This document shows, one piece after another, positions 37,335 to 50,439 of a stretch of DNA of 64,000 nt. The notes under the pieces are model-generated. The model was given only the letters and a program-made list of their open reading frames with translations, ran no database searches and was not told the DNA's origin. The translations under genes were made by a program, and so were the position numbers. How positions within the stretch are numbered: position 1 is the first letter of the stretch; each line of letters begins with the position of its first letter. The stretch is from Lanius collurio (lineage: Eukaryota; Chordata; Aves; Passeriformes; Laniidae): positions 6,530,738 to 6,594,737 of the forward strand of contig JACBWW010000004.1 in the NCBI GenBank assembly GCA_020086605.1. The letters run 5' to 3'.

Positions 37335-37788
37335 ATGTCCTCTTGGAGAGGAAAAGGCTGAGAGAGCTGGGATTGCTCAGACTGGAAAAGAGAAGGCTCC
37401 AGGGGAGATATTACTGCAGTCTTCCAGTAGCTAAAGGGGGCTTATAAGAAAGAAGGGAACACTGTTTAGTAAGACTTGTTGCAAGAAGACAGGGAGAAGT
37501 GGGTTTAATCTAAAAGAGGGTATATTTAAGCAAAAAAAAAAAAAAAAAAAATTGTCCCTTAAAGGAACTTTTTAATAACTTTTTTGCAAGGAGATTGGTG
37601 AAACATTGGCAGAGGATGCCCAGAGAGGTGGTAGATATCCCATCCCCGGAAACATTCAAGGTCAGGTTGGGCAGGGTTCTGAACAAACTGATCTAGTTGA
37701 AGATCTTCTGCCCATTGCAGGGGGGTTGTTTGGACTAGATGACCTTTAAAGGTCCCCTCTCAGTGGAACTTTTCTGAGATTCTATGTC
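37335..37788 (+). mobile_element. CR1 LINE, 5'-truncated, with internal A20
   Basis: Plus-strand CR1 3' end. GGCTGAGAGAGCTGGG, AGACTGGAAAAGAGAAGGCT, the TTCCAGTAGCTAAAGGGGG block, GCCCAGAGAGGTGGTAGAT, CATTCAAGGTCAGGTTGGGC and GGACTAGATGACC all occur in CR1 order, ending in GATTCTATG at 37,780-37,788. Like most genomic CR1 copies it lacks nearly all of ORF2. Between GAGGGTATATTTAAGC and GAGATTGGTGAAAC the expected sequence is replaced by an A20 tract plus about 40 unrelated bases, so the copy carries an internal expansion or insertion. Confidence 0.9.
37532..37551 (+). repeat. A20 homopolymer inside CR1
   Basis: An uninterrupted run of 20 A within the body of the CR1 copy. Because CR1 does not use poly(A) tails, it is either local slippage expansion of an A-rich site or the remnant of an insertion. 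Confidence 0.9.
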
Positions 37789-37834
37789 TACATGAAAGCT
37801 GAGCAAGAAGTACTGAACTAAAATTTTTATGAAA

Positions 37835-37977
37835 TTTCCATCCCTGAAGATATTCAGAATTTGACTGGGCAAGGCCTTAAGCATCCTGATCTGACTGAAT
37901 CTGCTTTGAACAAGAGGTTTGACCATATGACCTTCAGAAACACATTTCAACCTAATTTTTTCTATGATTCTACAGTC
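37835..37977 (+). mobile_element. Second, more diverged CR1 3' end
   Basis: TCCATCCCTGAAGATATTCA, then TTTGACTGGGCAAGGCC, a GATCTGACTGAATC stretch, GGTTTGACCATATGACCTTC, TTTCAACCTAATTT and finally TCTATGATTCTACAG. This is the last roughly 140 bp of a CR1, with the terminal ATTCTATG-type repeat still visible. It lies about 45 bp after the previous copy in the same orientation and differs more from the CR1 pattern, so it is probably older or from a different subfamily. Confidence 0.8.
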
Positions 37978-40629
37978 TAGATCCTTCATAGAGTGGAATT
38001 CCCATTGGAGGGAATGGGAGTTTAAAGGATATCTCTATCTACTGCAGACATATTTAATTTCAGTATGTTTTTTCTTTTATATAGTTCAAGTTAAGGACAG
38101 AAGTATTTACTTTTTCACCCCTATGACAGACGCCATCCAGCAGAATAATTTCTGATAAATATTGAGCTCAATCAGTTGTAATTATATGCAACTCTATTTC
38201 ATTTGAAGAAAAACATTCATCAGAAAAAGTGTTTTATACAGAAATGTCAAAATGACTGACAAAATTTTCCTTCAGGAATTTTAAGCTGTGGACAGAGGTA
38301 GGCAGACACGAACATACACAAAAACTCACTTGTCCTATGTAAATACCACACTTCTGTTCATAGCCATGGCCAGCTGGGTGACCAGTTCCATGTCTGCACA
38401 TACCAATTAGATTTCTTCATGTCCTTATGTTCATGCATGAAATATGGTGTGCACTTACATGGGAGAAGAAAGAAACAAACTTTTGAGAGCCACTGCCCAG
38501 GGGAAATGATTTTCTATCCTCAAGTAAAGCATCACAGGTGCTTCCAAAGAGCCAGGGAAGCCAGGGCCCACATTTCCTGTGAACATACAGAAGGCTTTTC
38601 TCAGGGCCTAAATAGAACAGAGTTGTGGAAGTCACTTGTATAGAACATCAGGGTGCACATTTCAGCCCGTTACAAACCACTACATACTTGCTGAAATGAC
38701 AGCTTGCACTAACTTGTAGGGATTTTTCTTGAACACAGTTACTCAGCAGGAAGCACAGAGCATAATTAATGTTTGTGTAGAGCTCCATTTTAAGTTAAGT
38801 CATCTAGGACTTCAGAATAAAATGGTTACTCTTCGATTCATTTTTGTTCTTTTATTTATGAAACTTGAGCTTTATTTTCCCCAATTAGTTAAATAAACAT
38901 CAAACACTTCTAAACACCAAATGTGAAAATGTCTAAATGGTGCAGTAACAGGTGTGCTGCAAACACATAGATTAGCTACAGCTCGGAGCAAGGAAGAAAA
39001 TTAATTGATGTGTGACACACTGTTGTGTAAAATTGTTTTCTGCTTGAAACTGAACAGTGGCATTTATCATATTAACACAGACACCTCTTCCAATCATCTC
39101 TGCTAGAGCTGCTGAGGCACTGCCATTACCACTAGTAAACAGATGACAGTCATGTTTGTAAGAGGATGTGAACAGTGTGGTTTCAGGCACAGTGTTTAAG
39201 TGTCTGCTACTCAAAAATGAAATAACAATTAAAACCAAACAAAGAAAGAAACAAAACCAACACTACCAAGCTGTACACACCTACCCAGCACAGAACAGAT
39301 TATTACTTGTAGTACATGCTGTTTCTTCAAGAATCGCTCAGAAGCCTTTGCTTGTATTCCATCACCCTGATGTACAGGCAAGAATTGTGCCAGCTCAGGG
39401 CAATAAAGCAGCCTGTGCAAAGTGGAAAATGATTAAACATGCTGAACTGGATGCACTTCCAAATCAATAGGTCTTTCAGCACAGTGTAATCAGCCTGTCC
39501 ATCACTGTGCCTTCTTACCCTCTTCTCACTATAAGTTTTTCACATGAATTTCACTTTATAAGAAACACCTCTTTGGAAAGCCAGAGGCTTTAAACTCCTC
39601 CTAAAAAGATCTTACAGTAACCCCTACTCGTCCAGGAAATCTTACAAATCCCTGTTCAAGATCCCATGAGCCCAGCCCGCATATTTCAGGCTGATTTGGA
39701 GGATGTAGGTCCTTAGTTTGAATTTTGTTTAATGAAGATTCTTTTCCACTTTCTCACCTCACAAAAATGCTGTTTCCCCAACATGCAAAGTTGAATATTT
39801 TCAGCCTGTGAACATCTCATTACTGGGCTCAGCCCACAAGAGGAAAGAACTTTACTTAGCTTTAGCCCTATAAAACCCACCTGCCAGAGGACCAAGGGGG
39901 TTATTAAAAACAAAACTTAATGAACATCAGAGAGCAACCATGAAAAAAAATCAATGGCACAAATAAGAGGGAGATTTGTGTGACTGAGTTTTGTGAAGGA
40001 AAGTTGTGTGACCCAGGGCAAAGAAGTACAGCCCTCACTGCCATAGCGGCCTTCACTTGACCAGCAAAGGCAGAGAACTTAACATCAGCAAAGGTCACAA
40101 CACCAAAATCTATCTGAGATTATTTTGTGCAGCTCATGAGAATAAATGAGAAGATCAAAGCTTTTGCTTAGGGTTGGAAGGGATTAAGTTGCAGAGAAAG
40201 TATCTGCAAGGTAGAAAAAAAAAGATAACTAAATCTCAGAGACTCCTTATCAGCTTCCCAGCCAAGATGTATTATCTGAATGAAAAATAGTTGTAGCCTG
40301 TGCTACAAACAACATCAAAATACAAATCTTGCAGTGATTTGACATTTACAATACATATGTTTCTGCTACAAGGAAGAGCAGGCTTCTTCCTTGGAATCAC
40401 TTTAGCTTAAGTCAAGGGGTGGATCCTTCTCTTCTTGGGGAGCATGCAGACATTTATGCAGGGAATATACAACTGTTTCAGAGATATTATTTCTGCTGAA
40501 ACCTTTTTAATTTGACAGCCACCTCCCTAGGCCTTGCCTGCACAGCATGGCAAAACCGTGGGCAGCTGGGGCAAGGGGCACACCACCACTGCACAGAGAG
40601 TTCAGGGGCAGTAAAATCTTAGCTCTCAC
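37978..40629. other. Unique non-coding DNA
   Basis: No gene or repeat recognised. Short frames only. Confidence 0.5.
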
Positions 40630-40745
40630 ACTGGACTTTGAGCCTGCATGTCTCTGGCTCAGTGCTTTCATCTGTACTGGGAGAAATTAGGTATTAAAAA
40701 CCTCATTGCATTGTTATTGTGGTGAGAAAGGTGCTCTGAAGTTGG
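40630..40745 (+). mobile_element. MIR-type SINE fragment
   Basis: CTCTGGCTCAGTGCTTTCATCTGTACTGGGAG matches the MIR 'cctcagtttcctcatctgtaaaatgggg' stretch. It is followed by AAAACCTCATTGCATTG and TTGTGGTGAGAAAGGTGCTC, in place of the family's 'acctacctcatagggttgttgtgagg...aaagtgct'. Order and spacing fit. The 5' core is obscure. Confidence 0.6.
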
Positions 40746-43700
40746 GAACAGTAAACAAACACACCGTTCTTTTGGAGAACACAGAGAGCAGGGTGCCAAC
40801 AGCAGCTATCAGCAAGTCCTGTTTAAAAAACTACCAAAATAACTATCCAGTCTTTACTGAAATTATGAAACTGCTTTGGTGACAGGAGCAAAAACATCAA
40901 GAATTCAAGCAGAAGAGATCAGTCCTTGAGATAGAAACAGAGCAAAATTTTTATTCACCTCAAATATCTTTTGGTCGGGTCCTTCTGCTCAGTCTTGTCC
41001 TGACCTCTTCAGTCCCCTCTAACCTGACCCCTGAGGTATAAGGGTGCTCTTGCAGGTTGTCCTTTTCTTTCCCTTGGTTGGATTTATGCAATTGCTTTTC
41101 TTTGGAGCCAAATCTCACAAATCAGTAGATGCTACTGACTTAAGCCAACAAGGAGGACAAAGGAGAAGTAAAAGTCAATCTTCAAATTCACCAAAAATCT
41201 CAGTTACAAGGAGATTCCTTCTCAAACCTCAGTTATTCACAAGCAGTTCTTCTGACTACCTCCTCTCCCCCCATCCCCATCTTGCTCTTTACAAGGAGAC
41301 AAAAGTTATAGTGAGTGGAGAGGTATATAAACTTAAGCTACAAGGCATCACAGGTATAAAAACAAATGAGCATAAACTGAGCAGGGATAAATTTAGTCTT
41401 GCAGTTGAAAGACTATTTGTAACCATAAAAATGGAACTAAAGACTAAAACTAAATTAATTTTAAGAAAAATCCTGATCAGTTGATTAAATGGAATTTAGA
41501 ACACAATAGGGAGCACATCCCTGTGGCCCAAAGTACTTATTTCAGTCTTGTATTACTGTAAAAATTGTGATATCTTCTTTAACTGTTTCTTTGTGCCTTG
41601 TTTGCTGTTTAGATTGTCTGTGAGATTTGATTAGGTAAGAAGCTGAAGGAAGAGAAGCAGGCATATAAAGTGCAGTGGCCCAACAGCTATGGAGGGCAGA
41701 TAATCTAGCCCAGAGGGAGATAAAATGTATAGCCTACAGTCTATTCACACTACTCCATAAAAAGCAGATCTGATTTACCTTCAAGCATGATGATTCTTTA
41801 CTCCTGAATAATAAGAAAAAGGGAGATGAAGGCAATAAGCCATTTACCTTTAGCATTTACAGCAGTACCTAAGTAATTCACTACTGAATATCCATTACAC
41901 CTTCATTGCTCTGCCTCATTTCTGTAAAACAGCAGGTCAGAAGGTCATAATTTAGGGTGCAAATATTTGCCTTCCTTGATTTGGTTCTGAAAGATCAAAG
42001 ATGGTAGAGATTGGAAAAATTAAGCACCCCTCTTGCATTCTGCAAATATTTTCTGTGATAGTGTATCTCATTTGTAAAGTATGAGAATGAGGCATATCCT
42101 TCTTATAGCGGAAATTTATATTTCTTCTATAAATTATTGTAGAGAAGTGGCCATAATCTGTCCCTCAGCAAATCCAGGATTCTCCTATGGTTGAAAAATA
42201 GGTAAACACATGTACTGCATTTGTTTTTAATAGCAACAATTGTACTCATTCACTGGCTGACACAGCAGTGCTAATTTGGCCCAAAAATGGTGTTTGCAGC
42301 CCGTTCACTACAGCACATATCTGAAAATGTTTCATGTGGCTCATTTGGCATTTGCAAACAACCAAAGTGCTTCAGGGCCACAGGAGAGGACCAGCAAAAA
42401 TGCATCAGTCTTGTTAAATACAGTGGTTTCCTCGCCAACAGTGTGACACAAGTATAGGTTCCAAGCAGACTAAAAAAAGCACATAAAGTGGAAAAATAAA
42501 AGGTCCAAAGCACATTTACTTAATTAAAAACTTCATGACTGGCATGTACCACAAAAGAAGTATTTCAGTCTGCCACCAATACTTCACTATCAAACCCACA
42601 TATTTTACCCAAGGTTCTGCACATCACCTTAACCTTATGCACACAAGTTCTAACACAGCTTTATATCTAAATTAGCATACTGGAGTATTTCACACCAGTG
42701 CTTCACTGCAGAGTTATTGTTCCAAGTCTGCAGATACTTAAAATATCTCTATCTCAGATTTTTCTCGGTACTCCCAGTCATGCTAAATAAATGGAATGAG
42801 GAGAAAAACCTAAATTCATAACACACTCCTTAAAGACAGTATGAAATACCACCAGCCAAAAGCTTTCCTGGTACAAGTTACTGAGGGTTCAATGATGTCA
42901 GTCCTTTGAATTGAGGGTTCATCCTGAAGTTTCTTAATAGGCAACCTTGGGTTTTACTGACTGTGCCAGGCTCATCAGGGGTAGAGGTCTCTGCTTCAGG
43001 AGGGATGGAGCGACTGACAGAGCTCACTCACTGCTCCTTCCCCAGGCTGCAAATGAAAGGTGAGGATACAACTGCCCCAGGCAAGAAACACCTCAGCTGT
43101 GATGTCCAAGGAGGCAGGAGTACCTAGCAAATTGATGGAGAAAGGAGTGTGTACTCTGTTTCTGTGTCTGTATCCTGCCTCCCACCCCTTAACCTTTCTG
43201 CTTCAGTCCAGGGTCTCCAAATGGGGATCACTCTGACCTTTCCCCACACCAGTTCATCTGGAGCAGCACAGGCTGCCAAGAGCTTGCTCAGGAGCTCTCC
43301 CAGGCACCTTCTTTGGCAGCCTTTCGAAATCCTAATGGTGTCTCTCAAGAACTTTTCTGAGAGACCCCAGGAAATGCTAGAGGGAGTCAATGCCAGGAGC
43401 GAGTTTTCTTTCCTTGCAGTCATTTCCCATAGCCCACCTGTACCAGGTAACCTGCAAGTCAAAGCTTCCAAGAAAAGCACTCCCATGGCCCATGGCCACC
43501 ATCACAGTCTGTGGATTTGGTGGCATCTGTGCTGCTGGGACCATACCACAAGAAGAAAATTTGGACTGTGTTCTACCTTCCCAAACCTCAGGGTGGTTGT
43601 CCTGCCAGCTCCTTATTTGTCTTTCCAGAGGCTACCCATGTTCTTCTGTCCTCTAAATTAGGGGGACTGTACATTTTAAGTAAAAGTTGCTCTATTTCTT

Positions 43701-43820
43701 ATTGATAGTTAAATTCAATATGTGCATAAAAGGGAACAAATTGTTCTCTATTTATTATTTTGAGCTGCAGTAGGCACACTAATTTTAGAGTACATAGTTT
43801 TCATTGACACATAAGGCTTA
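40746..43820. other. Unique non-coding DNA
   Basis: The 170-codon plus frame at 43,149-43,661 and the 146-codon frame at 41,044-41,484 have no recognisable domain or splice context. No repeat recognised. Confidence 0.5.
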
Positions 43821-43871
43821 TTTCTTTATTCATTTATGAATAAGAAAGGTTTGTTTCTTTATTCATTTATG
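43821..43871 (+). repeat. Short direct repeat, 18 bp twice
   Basis: TTTCTTTATTCATTTATG occurs at 43,821-43,838 and again at 43,854-43,871, a period of 33 bp. The segment between (ATTCATTTATGAATAAGAA) is itself a near-palindrome. Confidence 0.85.
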
Positions 43872-44289
43872 TTGTGTTTGACATGCACTAGCAGGTCTGA
43901 ACAAAATGAATGACTATAAAAATAAGAAAAAAAATAATTTCAACACTATCAACTGGGCTCAATAAATCCAGACAACTGCATTTGCTTTGCTTCTATTTTT
44001 CCTTTTTCACTTTTATTACTCATTTACCTTGTCAGGTCAAAATGAACAGAAAAGTGTTTGGATACGTACAAAAATTGCTGCCTACCACAACAGAATGAAC
44101 CTTGTATTCATAGAAATCTAGAGAGACCTCAGCTTATTTTAAATCCTTTTCCTGGCTTGTACTGCCATCATTCAACTCAATTTCAAAGTGGGAAATGGAA
44201 ATGGAATGTATTGTTAATTGTAATCAGATTGACATCAACTTGCAAAGAATGTTTTCAAAAAATTACTGTCCTCTAAAAAAGTGCAGAGT
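43872..44289. other. Unique non-coding DNA
   Basis: No gene or repeat recognised. Confidence 0.5.
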
Positions 44290-44425
44290 TGGGAAAAAGC
44301 TTGTGATTGAACATCAGTAAAGTGAGGATAGAAAAATCTATTAATATTTTTACACTACCCATGGGAGTTAATCAGAAAACAAGACCTGACTGAAATGAAA
44401 GCCCTTTGCACACCAGGATGTAAAT
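44290..44425 (+). mobile_element. MIR-type SINE fragment
   Basis: CATCAGTAAAGTGAGGATAG matches the MIR 'catctgtaaaatggggataa' stretch. It is followed by TACCCATGGGAGTTAATCAG and AAAGCCCTTTGCACACCAGG, the latter fitting the MIR 3' landmark 'aaagcgctttgcaca'. Three landmarks in order with plausible spacing. Confidence 0.6.
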
Positions 44426-47400
44426 CCCTTACAGATGGAAATTATTTGTTTATTTTATTTTCTATAACACTTAATGAAGTATCTAGCAAAGGTTAAAATG
44501 GTCACACAATTTTGTACAGGGTGTGCAGAACTCACATGTGTTTGGGTGACCTATACCCACTTGTACTACTGATACTCCATGTACTAACTCTTTATAACTC
44601 ATGCTATAAACCACAAATGTGCACAGCTAGCTGAACACATCACTAGCTAACCTTTAATTTTTTCTTTTTCTTCCTCAGTTTCCCATTTCTATAGCCTTAT
44701 CTTGGTCTAATTGTCCAAGACAAATGATTGGTTGTGGTGGTTCTGAAATACATTGAGAGTGAAAAACAATCAAAAATGACCAACTGTCAGAACTTTCTAA
44801 TACGTGAGAGTTTTTTGCTAACTCAGGTCTGATTAATGACGTGATAGAGCTGATCATCTGCCTGGATTAAACTTCAGGAGTCAGAAGGCAGCAGATCATG
44901 GCTCTACCACGTTATAAATACATCACCCATTAGTAAGCAACCATCTAAGAGCATAAAAATCCTGTCATATCATGAGATTAGGCTATTAAAGGTTAACTTT
45001 GGCCACAGGTTTGGCCAGAGAATTCACATTAAATCAAAGCAGAAACTCAACCCCAAATTCCCATTGGTTCTTCAATATTAAATACATCCAAGCAAAAACT
45101 AATCCTAAGGTATCAAAATGTGCCTTTAAGACAAAGCCCATGAAAGAGAAATTGTGGAGTTTTATTTCCAGACTCTTACAGAGTTCTCCCAGATGTCAGC
45201 CAGTAGTGCAGACACAGGACACTGCTGGCCCCATAACCTTACACTCTATTACTGTCCAAACAGTTGCTTTTCTGTACTCCCCAGAGTGCAGGCACTGCCA
45301 TTGCTGTTGCACTGGAACACAGCAAGGAAGAAAAAGAATAGGATTGTGAATTCCCCTTCCATACTCATGTGATGGTCCATAGGGAACAGAACAAGTGTAA
45401 GTCTTATCAGAAAAAGGCCAAGAAATACAGCTAGTGAGTGTGCTTTGGCCCTCCTGCCAAGATGTCTGGAGCTGTTAAAAGCAGATTACATGTAAACAAG
45501 ACAGGAACAAGATACTGGGCATTAGACCGTGAAAGGATGTCACTTCTCAGCAAGGAGGTAGTTGCCAGTAGGAAGTTCAGGGATGATGCCAAAATACACT
45601 TTGCAAAGGACAAAGAGAGTGAGAAAAGAAAGATTCTTTTACAACGAGCTATGAGTGGATATCCCTTTAAGTATTCAAGAAGATTGCTCATTTAAAAGTG
45701 TAATGCAGCTGCCAGGATCAAGCCTAAGCCTTCCAGTAGCAATGAAGGAGTGCAGTTTCTGTCCAAAAGACAACAGATTGAGAGAAAGTGGCTAGCAGGT
45801 GCTGAAATAAGTAATAAAACACACTGTTCATCTATGCTCAGAGGCAAAGGAATAGAAAAAAATAGATGGTAAAATTTTCTGACTTCCAGCACCAAGAGCT
45901 CAGATGTTCACCAGCTGCAATAGTGCAGTGGTTAGCAGTGAGTTAGAGCAGGCTCTGCTGATGGTCAAGGTTGTCAGCCTTCCTGCAGAACAGCTACTGC
46001 TCAGGCAGTACAGAAATTCCAGTCCTTTCTGTGATCTTGTCCTGCATAAATGCAATATAAGGACCGGAGAAAGTTAAACCTCTTAAGTTTATATTCTCAG
46101 TTCTCATTATGCAGAGGAAATCAAAGGGATGTTAGGAATGAGCAATGTATAAGCAAGACCAGTGAAGCTGAGGGGAGGTAGCCCTTCAGCTCCCCAAATT
46201 CTCTTTCTATAAAGCAAGGAGAACATGTCAGATCAAAAAGGAAACACAAAATGTTCCGAATAAACTATCTTGATAATAGAGGATTTGCTGTTTTCTCACA
46301 TGAGCTATCTTTATTTAGTGCTTCTTTCTCCCACAAACACTTCCTCTCCATCTCACATTCACAGAGGTCCCTTGCAGACTATAACATTATTAAGTAGTCA
46401 CAAGCTTCTGCAAATACCACCCAGCAGATGGGGGCTGGGGAGGAATGCTTACCTCATCATCAAGTGCTACCCAACTCCTGGCATTTGCATTAGCTCTGCT
46501 GTGGTGCCTGTTTTTCAGGCTTGATGCTTTCCCCAATTCAAAAGTCAAGCAAGAGACAATCCCTTAATCTACCCTGCTTCAATGCAGTAGCTTCTACACT
46601 TGTAGGAGCCAAGAGGCTGCAGCTCTGGTCTGGAGCTGGCAGGATCCTAAAGCTGTTATTTTGCAGAGACAAACCCCATTAATCAGCTACTAAGCAGTAA
46701 GCACATTTCTGGCAAAGGAGATGATGATACCTTTTAGCAGGGACCGGGGGAGAGTTACAGACTCCAAAATTATGTGAGATTGAAGCAAGTACAATCTGCT
46801 ATTTGCAGTCTCACTTGACATCTGCAGCTCTAAAAGATTTGGCTGTATGGGCCACATGATAATCTTCCAACTCCATGAGGAGTGGCCCAGAGTTTCAGTA
46901 TCCTTTAGGGAGGTATTAGAATGTTACACTTTGCCTGAGCTGGTAATTTGACTCTAATTGCTATTGTCCAGAAAGGCTTGCACAAGTATGAACCAGATTT
47001 CTCTGTGTCATGGCCCCACTACCAGACTGGAAATTCTGCTTTCCTGGCTTCATGTGTGTATTGGGTTTTCTTGTTTGAGGGCACCAGCTCCCAGATCAGA
47101 CCTTCTGGTTTCCATGTTTGTACCATAACAAGATAACACTGTTGCAAACCTCAGGGCCAATTAACCATCAGTTGCACTCGGCATCCAAGTCCAAAGGAAT
47201 GTGCTAAAACTTAAATTGCTTGCACAGCCTAGTTAGCATTAGTGTACTGCACCTAATGTACACACGCTTGCTCTTTCTGCTTTCTGAGCCATATCATATT
47301 CTGGGCACAAAATACAGGCATGGCATTGCTCCTAGAACTGATGCCTGGGTCCAGAGGGGACATTCAGACCTCCTGAAAAAGGAACCCTGACTCCTTAAGC

Positions 47401-48890
47401 ACTGAAGAGAGAAATACAGTATAGTTAGGGAAAGGAGAGATATAGATTTTTATTTTGTTTTATTTTTTTTGCTTGCTTTCTTTCTTACTGGCTTCATGAC
47501 TTTGTATTCCTTGTTATCCAGTGCCAGGTCTCAGTGGAGGGCATGGAAATCTATGCTGATAGCCACCTAGCAAGAGTATATCCTGACAAAAAGTAGAAAC
47601 AAGACTGAGGTCTTCAATTTGAAATAAAACAAATTTGCTCCCTGCTCAAATCTCAGAAAGTGGGATATATACCACTACCACTGGGTTTTTAAAATAAGAG
47701 ACCACAACTGCTGATCTCCATGCTAACTCTGTACTGCCCATCCCTGTGGGGTAGGGGGATTTGAAGCACCATGAATGGGTCAAGCTCCACCATGGGCCTG
47801 TACCTCTTGTCTTGCAGAGCAATCCCAGTAGTGCTGGGGAGCCTGGCCATTCTCCTCAGGCAGATCAGTGTCTGCACAACCTCCCAGGGCACTCCAGAAC
47901 CCCAAATTCTGCATGTCTGTGAGACTGGTTAGAGACAGTAATTTTTCTGTACTCATGCCTTGAAAACAGGACATGCCCTTCAGCCAAGTGTTGCTTCTGA
48001 GCCGTGCCCACCCTTAGAGCTTGATGCCCTCCCTTTGAGAGGGGTATTCCATGCACTTGGATTCTCACCATTACACATCCTGCATTTCTTTTTCTGTCAT
48101 TTTAACAGTCTCCATTAGTTAGCTGTTATCCTAGATAGACATCGTCTGCACTGAATAAAGCAGTCTCATGCCCGTGACTCACTGATGTACATCTGGATGA
48201 AAACTCAGTCTGTTTTCTGCCACACAGCCTATTCTGGCAACAGAAAGTTTGAAGAAGCACATGACAGGAGTTAGCCAGGCAGTAAAAAGACTCACCTGAA
48301 CATATGCAGGTTTTAATTGCCAAATAAGACAAGTTCCACTACAGCTAAGTTTTTTGAGTTTTTTTTTTTAAGGAGATAATTAATTCCATTCATAATATAT
48401 TTAATTGTGCTCTGATTGCTCACACCTGGCAATTTTGTTTTGAGGCACGTTTTTTTTTTTCCCCAAAGCACTTTCAAAGCATAGGATGGGCCTTGTGCCA
48501 GATATAGTACATTTCAAGCCCTGAAATAAATGGAATGGGATTTGCAGAGCCAGCTTTAGACACAGACAAAGTATGCAGTTGCTGGGGCAGCTGCCTGCTT
48601 TGCCTCTGCCAGAGACCTGCCCATGCTACTGCCAAAGGAAAGGATGCTCTGAGTAGACTAAAAACTCATGCTCATCCTTCTTGGAAGAAGCAGTGGTCAT
48701 GGCCCTTTGTTCTGGCACAAGCAGGAGCACCACCCCTACTTCTCCCCAGCCCTGCCACCTTCCTTGACAGCACTCATCCATGGGACAGTGAAAGTCTGCA
48801 TTTTCTTTGCCTCTGAGTCAGCTCTGTTTCCTGCATTATTCTGGATTCAGATGTTTCATTTATATTTGTCTGGTTTAAATTGGTAGGCAG
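44426..48890. other. Unique non-coding DNA
   Basis: About 4.5 kb with no recognisable gene or transposon. A T-rich low-complexity patch lies at 47,452-47,490. At 45,917-45,945 a tRNA-like word occurs (see rejected items). Confidence 0.5.
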
Positions 48891-48891
48891 G

Positions 48892-49039
48892 ATAATGAAA
48901 TAATTTTAAAATCTTCCCATTAGCTATTCTGAAATACAACCCTGAACAGATCAGAGACTGTTGGAATAATGAAATAATTTTGAAATTTTCCCATTAGGTA
49001 TTCTGAAATACAGCCCTGAACAGATCTGAGAGTATTGGG
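48892..49039 (+). repeat. 74-bp tandem duplication, two copies
   Basis: ATAATGAAATAATTTT begins at 48,892 and again at 48,966. The two units then agree over about 74 bp with a handful of substitutions: CCCATTAGCTATTCTGAAAT versus CCCATTAGGTATTCTGAAAT, and CCCTGAACAGATC in both. The differences are all substitutions and no indel breaks the period. It is a moderately old local duplication. Confidence 0.95.
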
Positions 49040-50402
49040 ATGTTTTTAATCTTAAATCTGCTGTCCCTCACATGCTTTTTTAGTCTTTTTCTTGTTTTCT
49101 CAAAGGGTCCTCCACTCAAGTGGCCCCACCAGAATCATGAGGTCCCATTATGAGATAAAGATTCATTATACTGCATGTTGTTCTCCCACAGGCCTAAGAG
49201 ATTTCCTCTCCCTTGATAAACTCATACTTTAAATGGAGAAGAAGGAAAAGAGTAGGAGAGCAAGTCAAGCAACAGAAAAGGGAGCTGATTGTCTCTATAT
49301 TGGGAGCCATATTGTTTATTTGACATACCCAGGAGTCCAGTGTAACAGTGCCTGGCATAGAGAAGTGCCTGCAAAATGAGTGTAGTGTACCCCAAGACAA
49401 CAGAAAATCTGTCCTGTATAATGGAAAGCACGTAAAACTAGAAAGAATCAATTCAAATAGCCCCACAGAGTACAAGATGGACTGAGACAACCTGCACGGG
49501 TATAAAAGGGATAAACTTCATGCCAGCTAGCCCAGGCAATTTCACTGAATCATTTCACCAGAGGTACAGTCAGTGCTGAATAAATTAGTCAATAAAATCA
49601 GAATTTAGCAAAAATAATCTAAATCTGTGGTGGCAAGCAGAGGAGGAGACCTTGACTGGGTTTCTGAGGAGACAGAAAAACAATTTCTGAAGTCTATTCG
49701 CTCTTGTTTTAATTAATTCCTTCTTCTAACCTACCAAACTGTAACATAAAAATAGCTCAGATTATACTCTAGGGCAGTTGTTTACATGCATATTTACCAA
49801 TTCTCCAGTGAGCAGATTTCTGAAGCAGATCACTCACTGCTTAATTTTCTCAGCAAAAGGAACACAGAAATCTATCCACAGTGGAAGCACCCATGCTCTT
49901 CAGGGGTAAAAGATAAGGATTGTAATAGTCAAACCAGAAGCAAAATTTGAACAGATGTAAAATACTCATCATGTCTATTGATTTTAAGCTGCCTGGAAGC
50001 ATCTCCTGGGAATGTTTCTCAAGATATTATCTCTGTAATCACAGAATTCTCAATTGTAAATTCAACTGCTCTGTAGCAGAGCATTCATATTGTAAACACA
50101 TAAAAGTGTTGAACAGATAAATGCTTTGCTAACAGAGATCAAGTGACAAATTTATTAGCTGTATCAGGTTCTGGAAGGAAAGGCTGTTTTTTCAATGACA
50201 TTTCTTCCATTTCTGACTCCAGTCATTGGCAGTTCTGATATGGTGACTGGATCTGTTCTCCCACAAGTACCAATTACTGAAGGGAGTGACATATTGAAGG
50301 GCTGAGATCCATTTTTAGAAAATATCTATTGACAATAGCGTTTTTGTGAAAAATCAGTTTAGGAATAAAAGATATTTAGGAACCTGGACATTTGAGAACT
50401 GT
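49040..50402. other. Unique non-coding DNA
   Basis: No gene or transposon recognised. Confidence 0.5.
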
Positions 50403-50439
50403 GAACTGCATTTACAGGTACAGAACTGCATTACAGGTA
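50403..50439 (+). repeat. 20-bp tandem duplication
   Basis: GAACTGCATTTACAGGTA (50,403-50,420) is followed after two bases by GAACTGCATTACAGGTA (50,423-50,439), differing by one T. Confidence 0.85.

Noticed and set aside
43149..43661. 170-codon plus-strand frame
   Set aside because: Overlaps a 120-codon frame on the opposite strand and an 88-codon frame in a third. No domain seen.
45915..45965. TAGTGCAGTGGTTAGCA, resembling a tRNA D-arm/A-box
   Set aside because: The B-box (GGTCAAGGTTG) is a poor match and no acceptor or anticodon stems form. It may be a trace of a tRNA-derived SINE, but chance is as likely.
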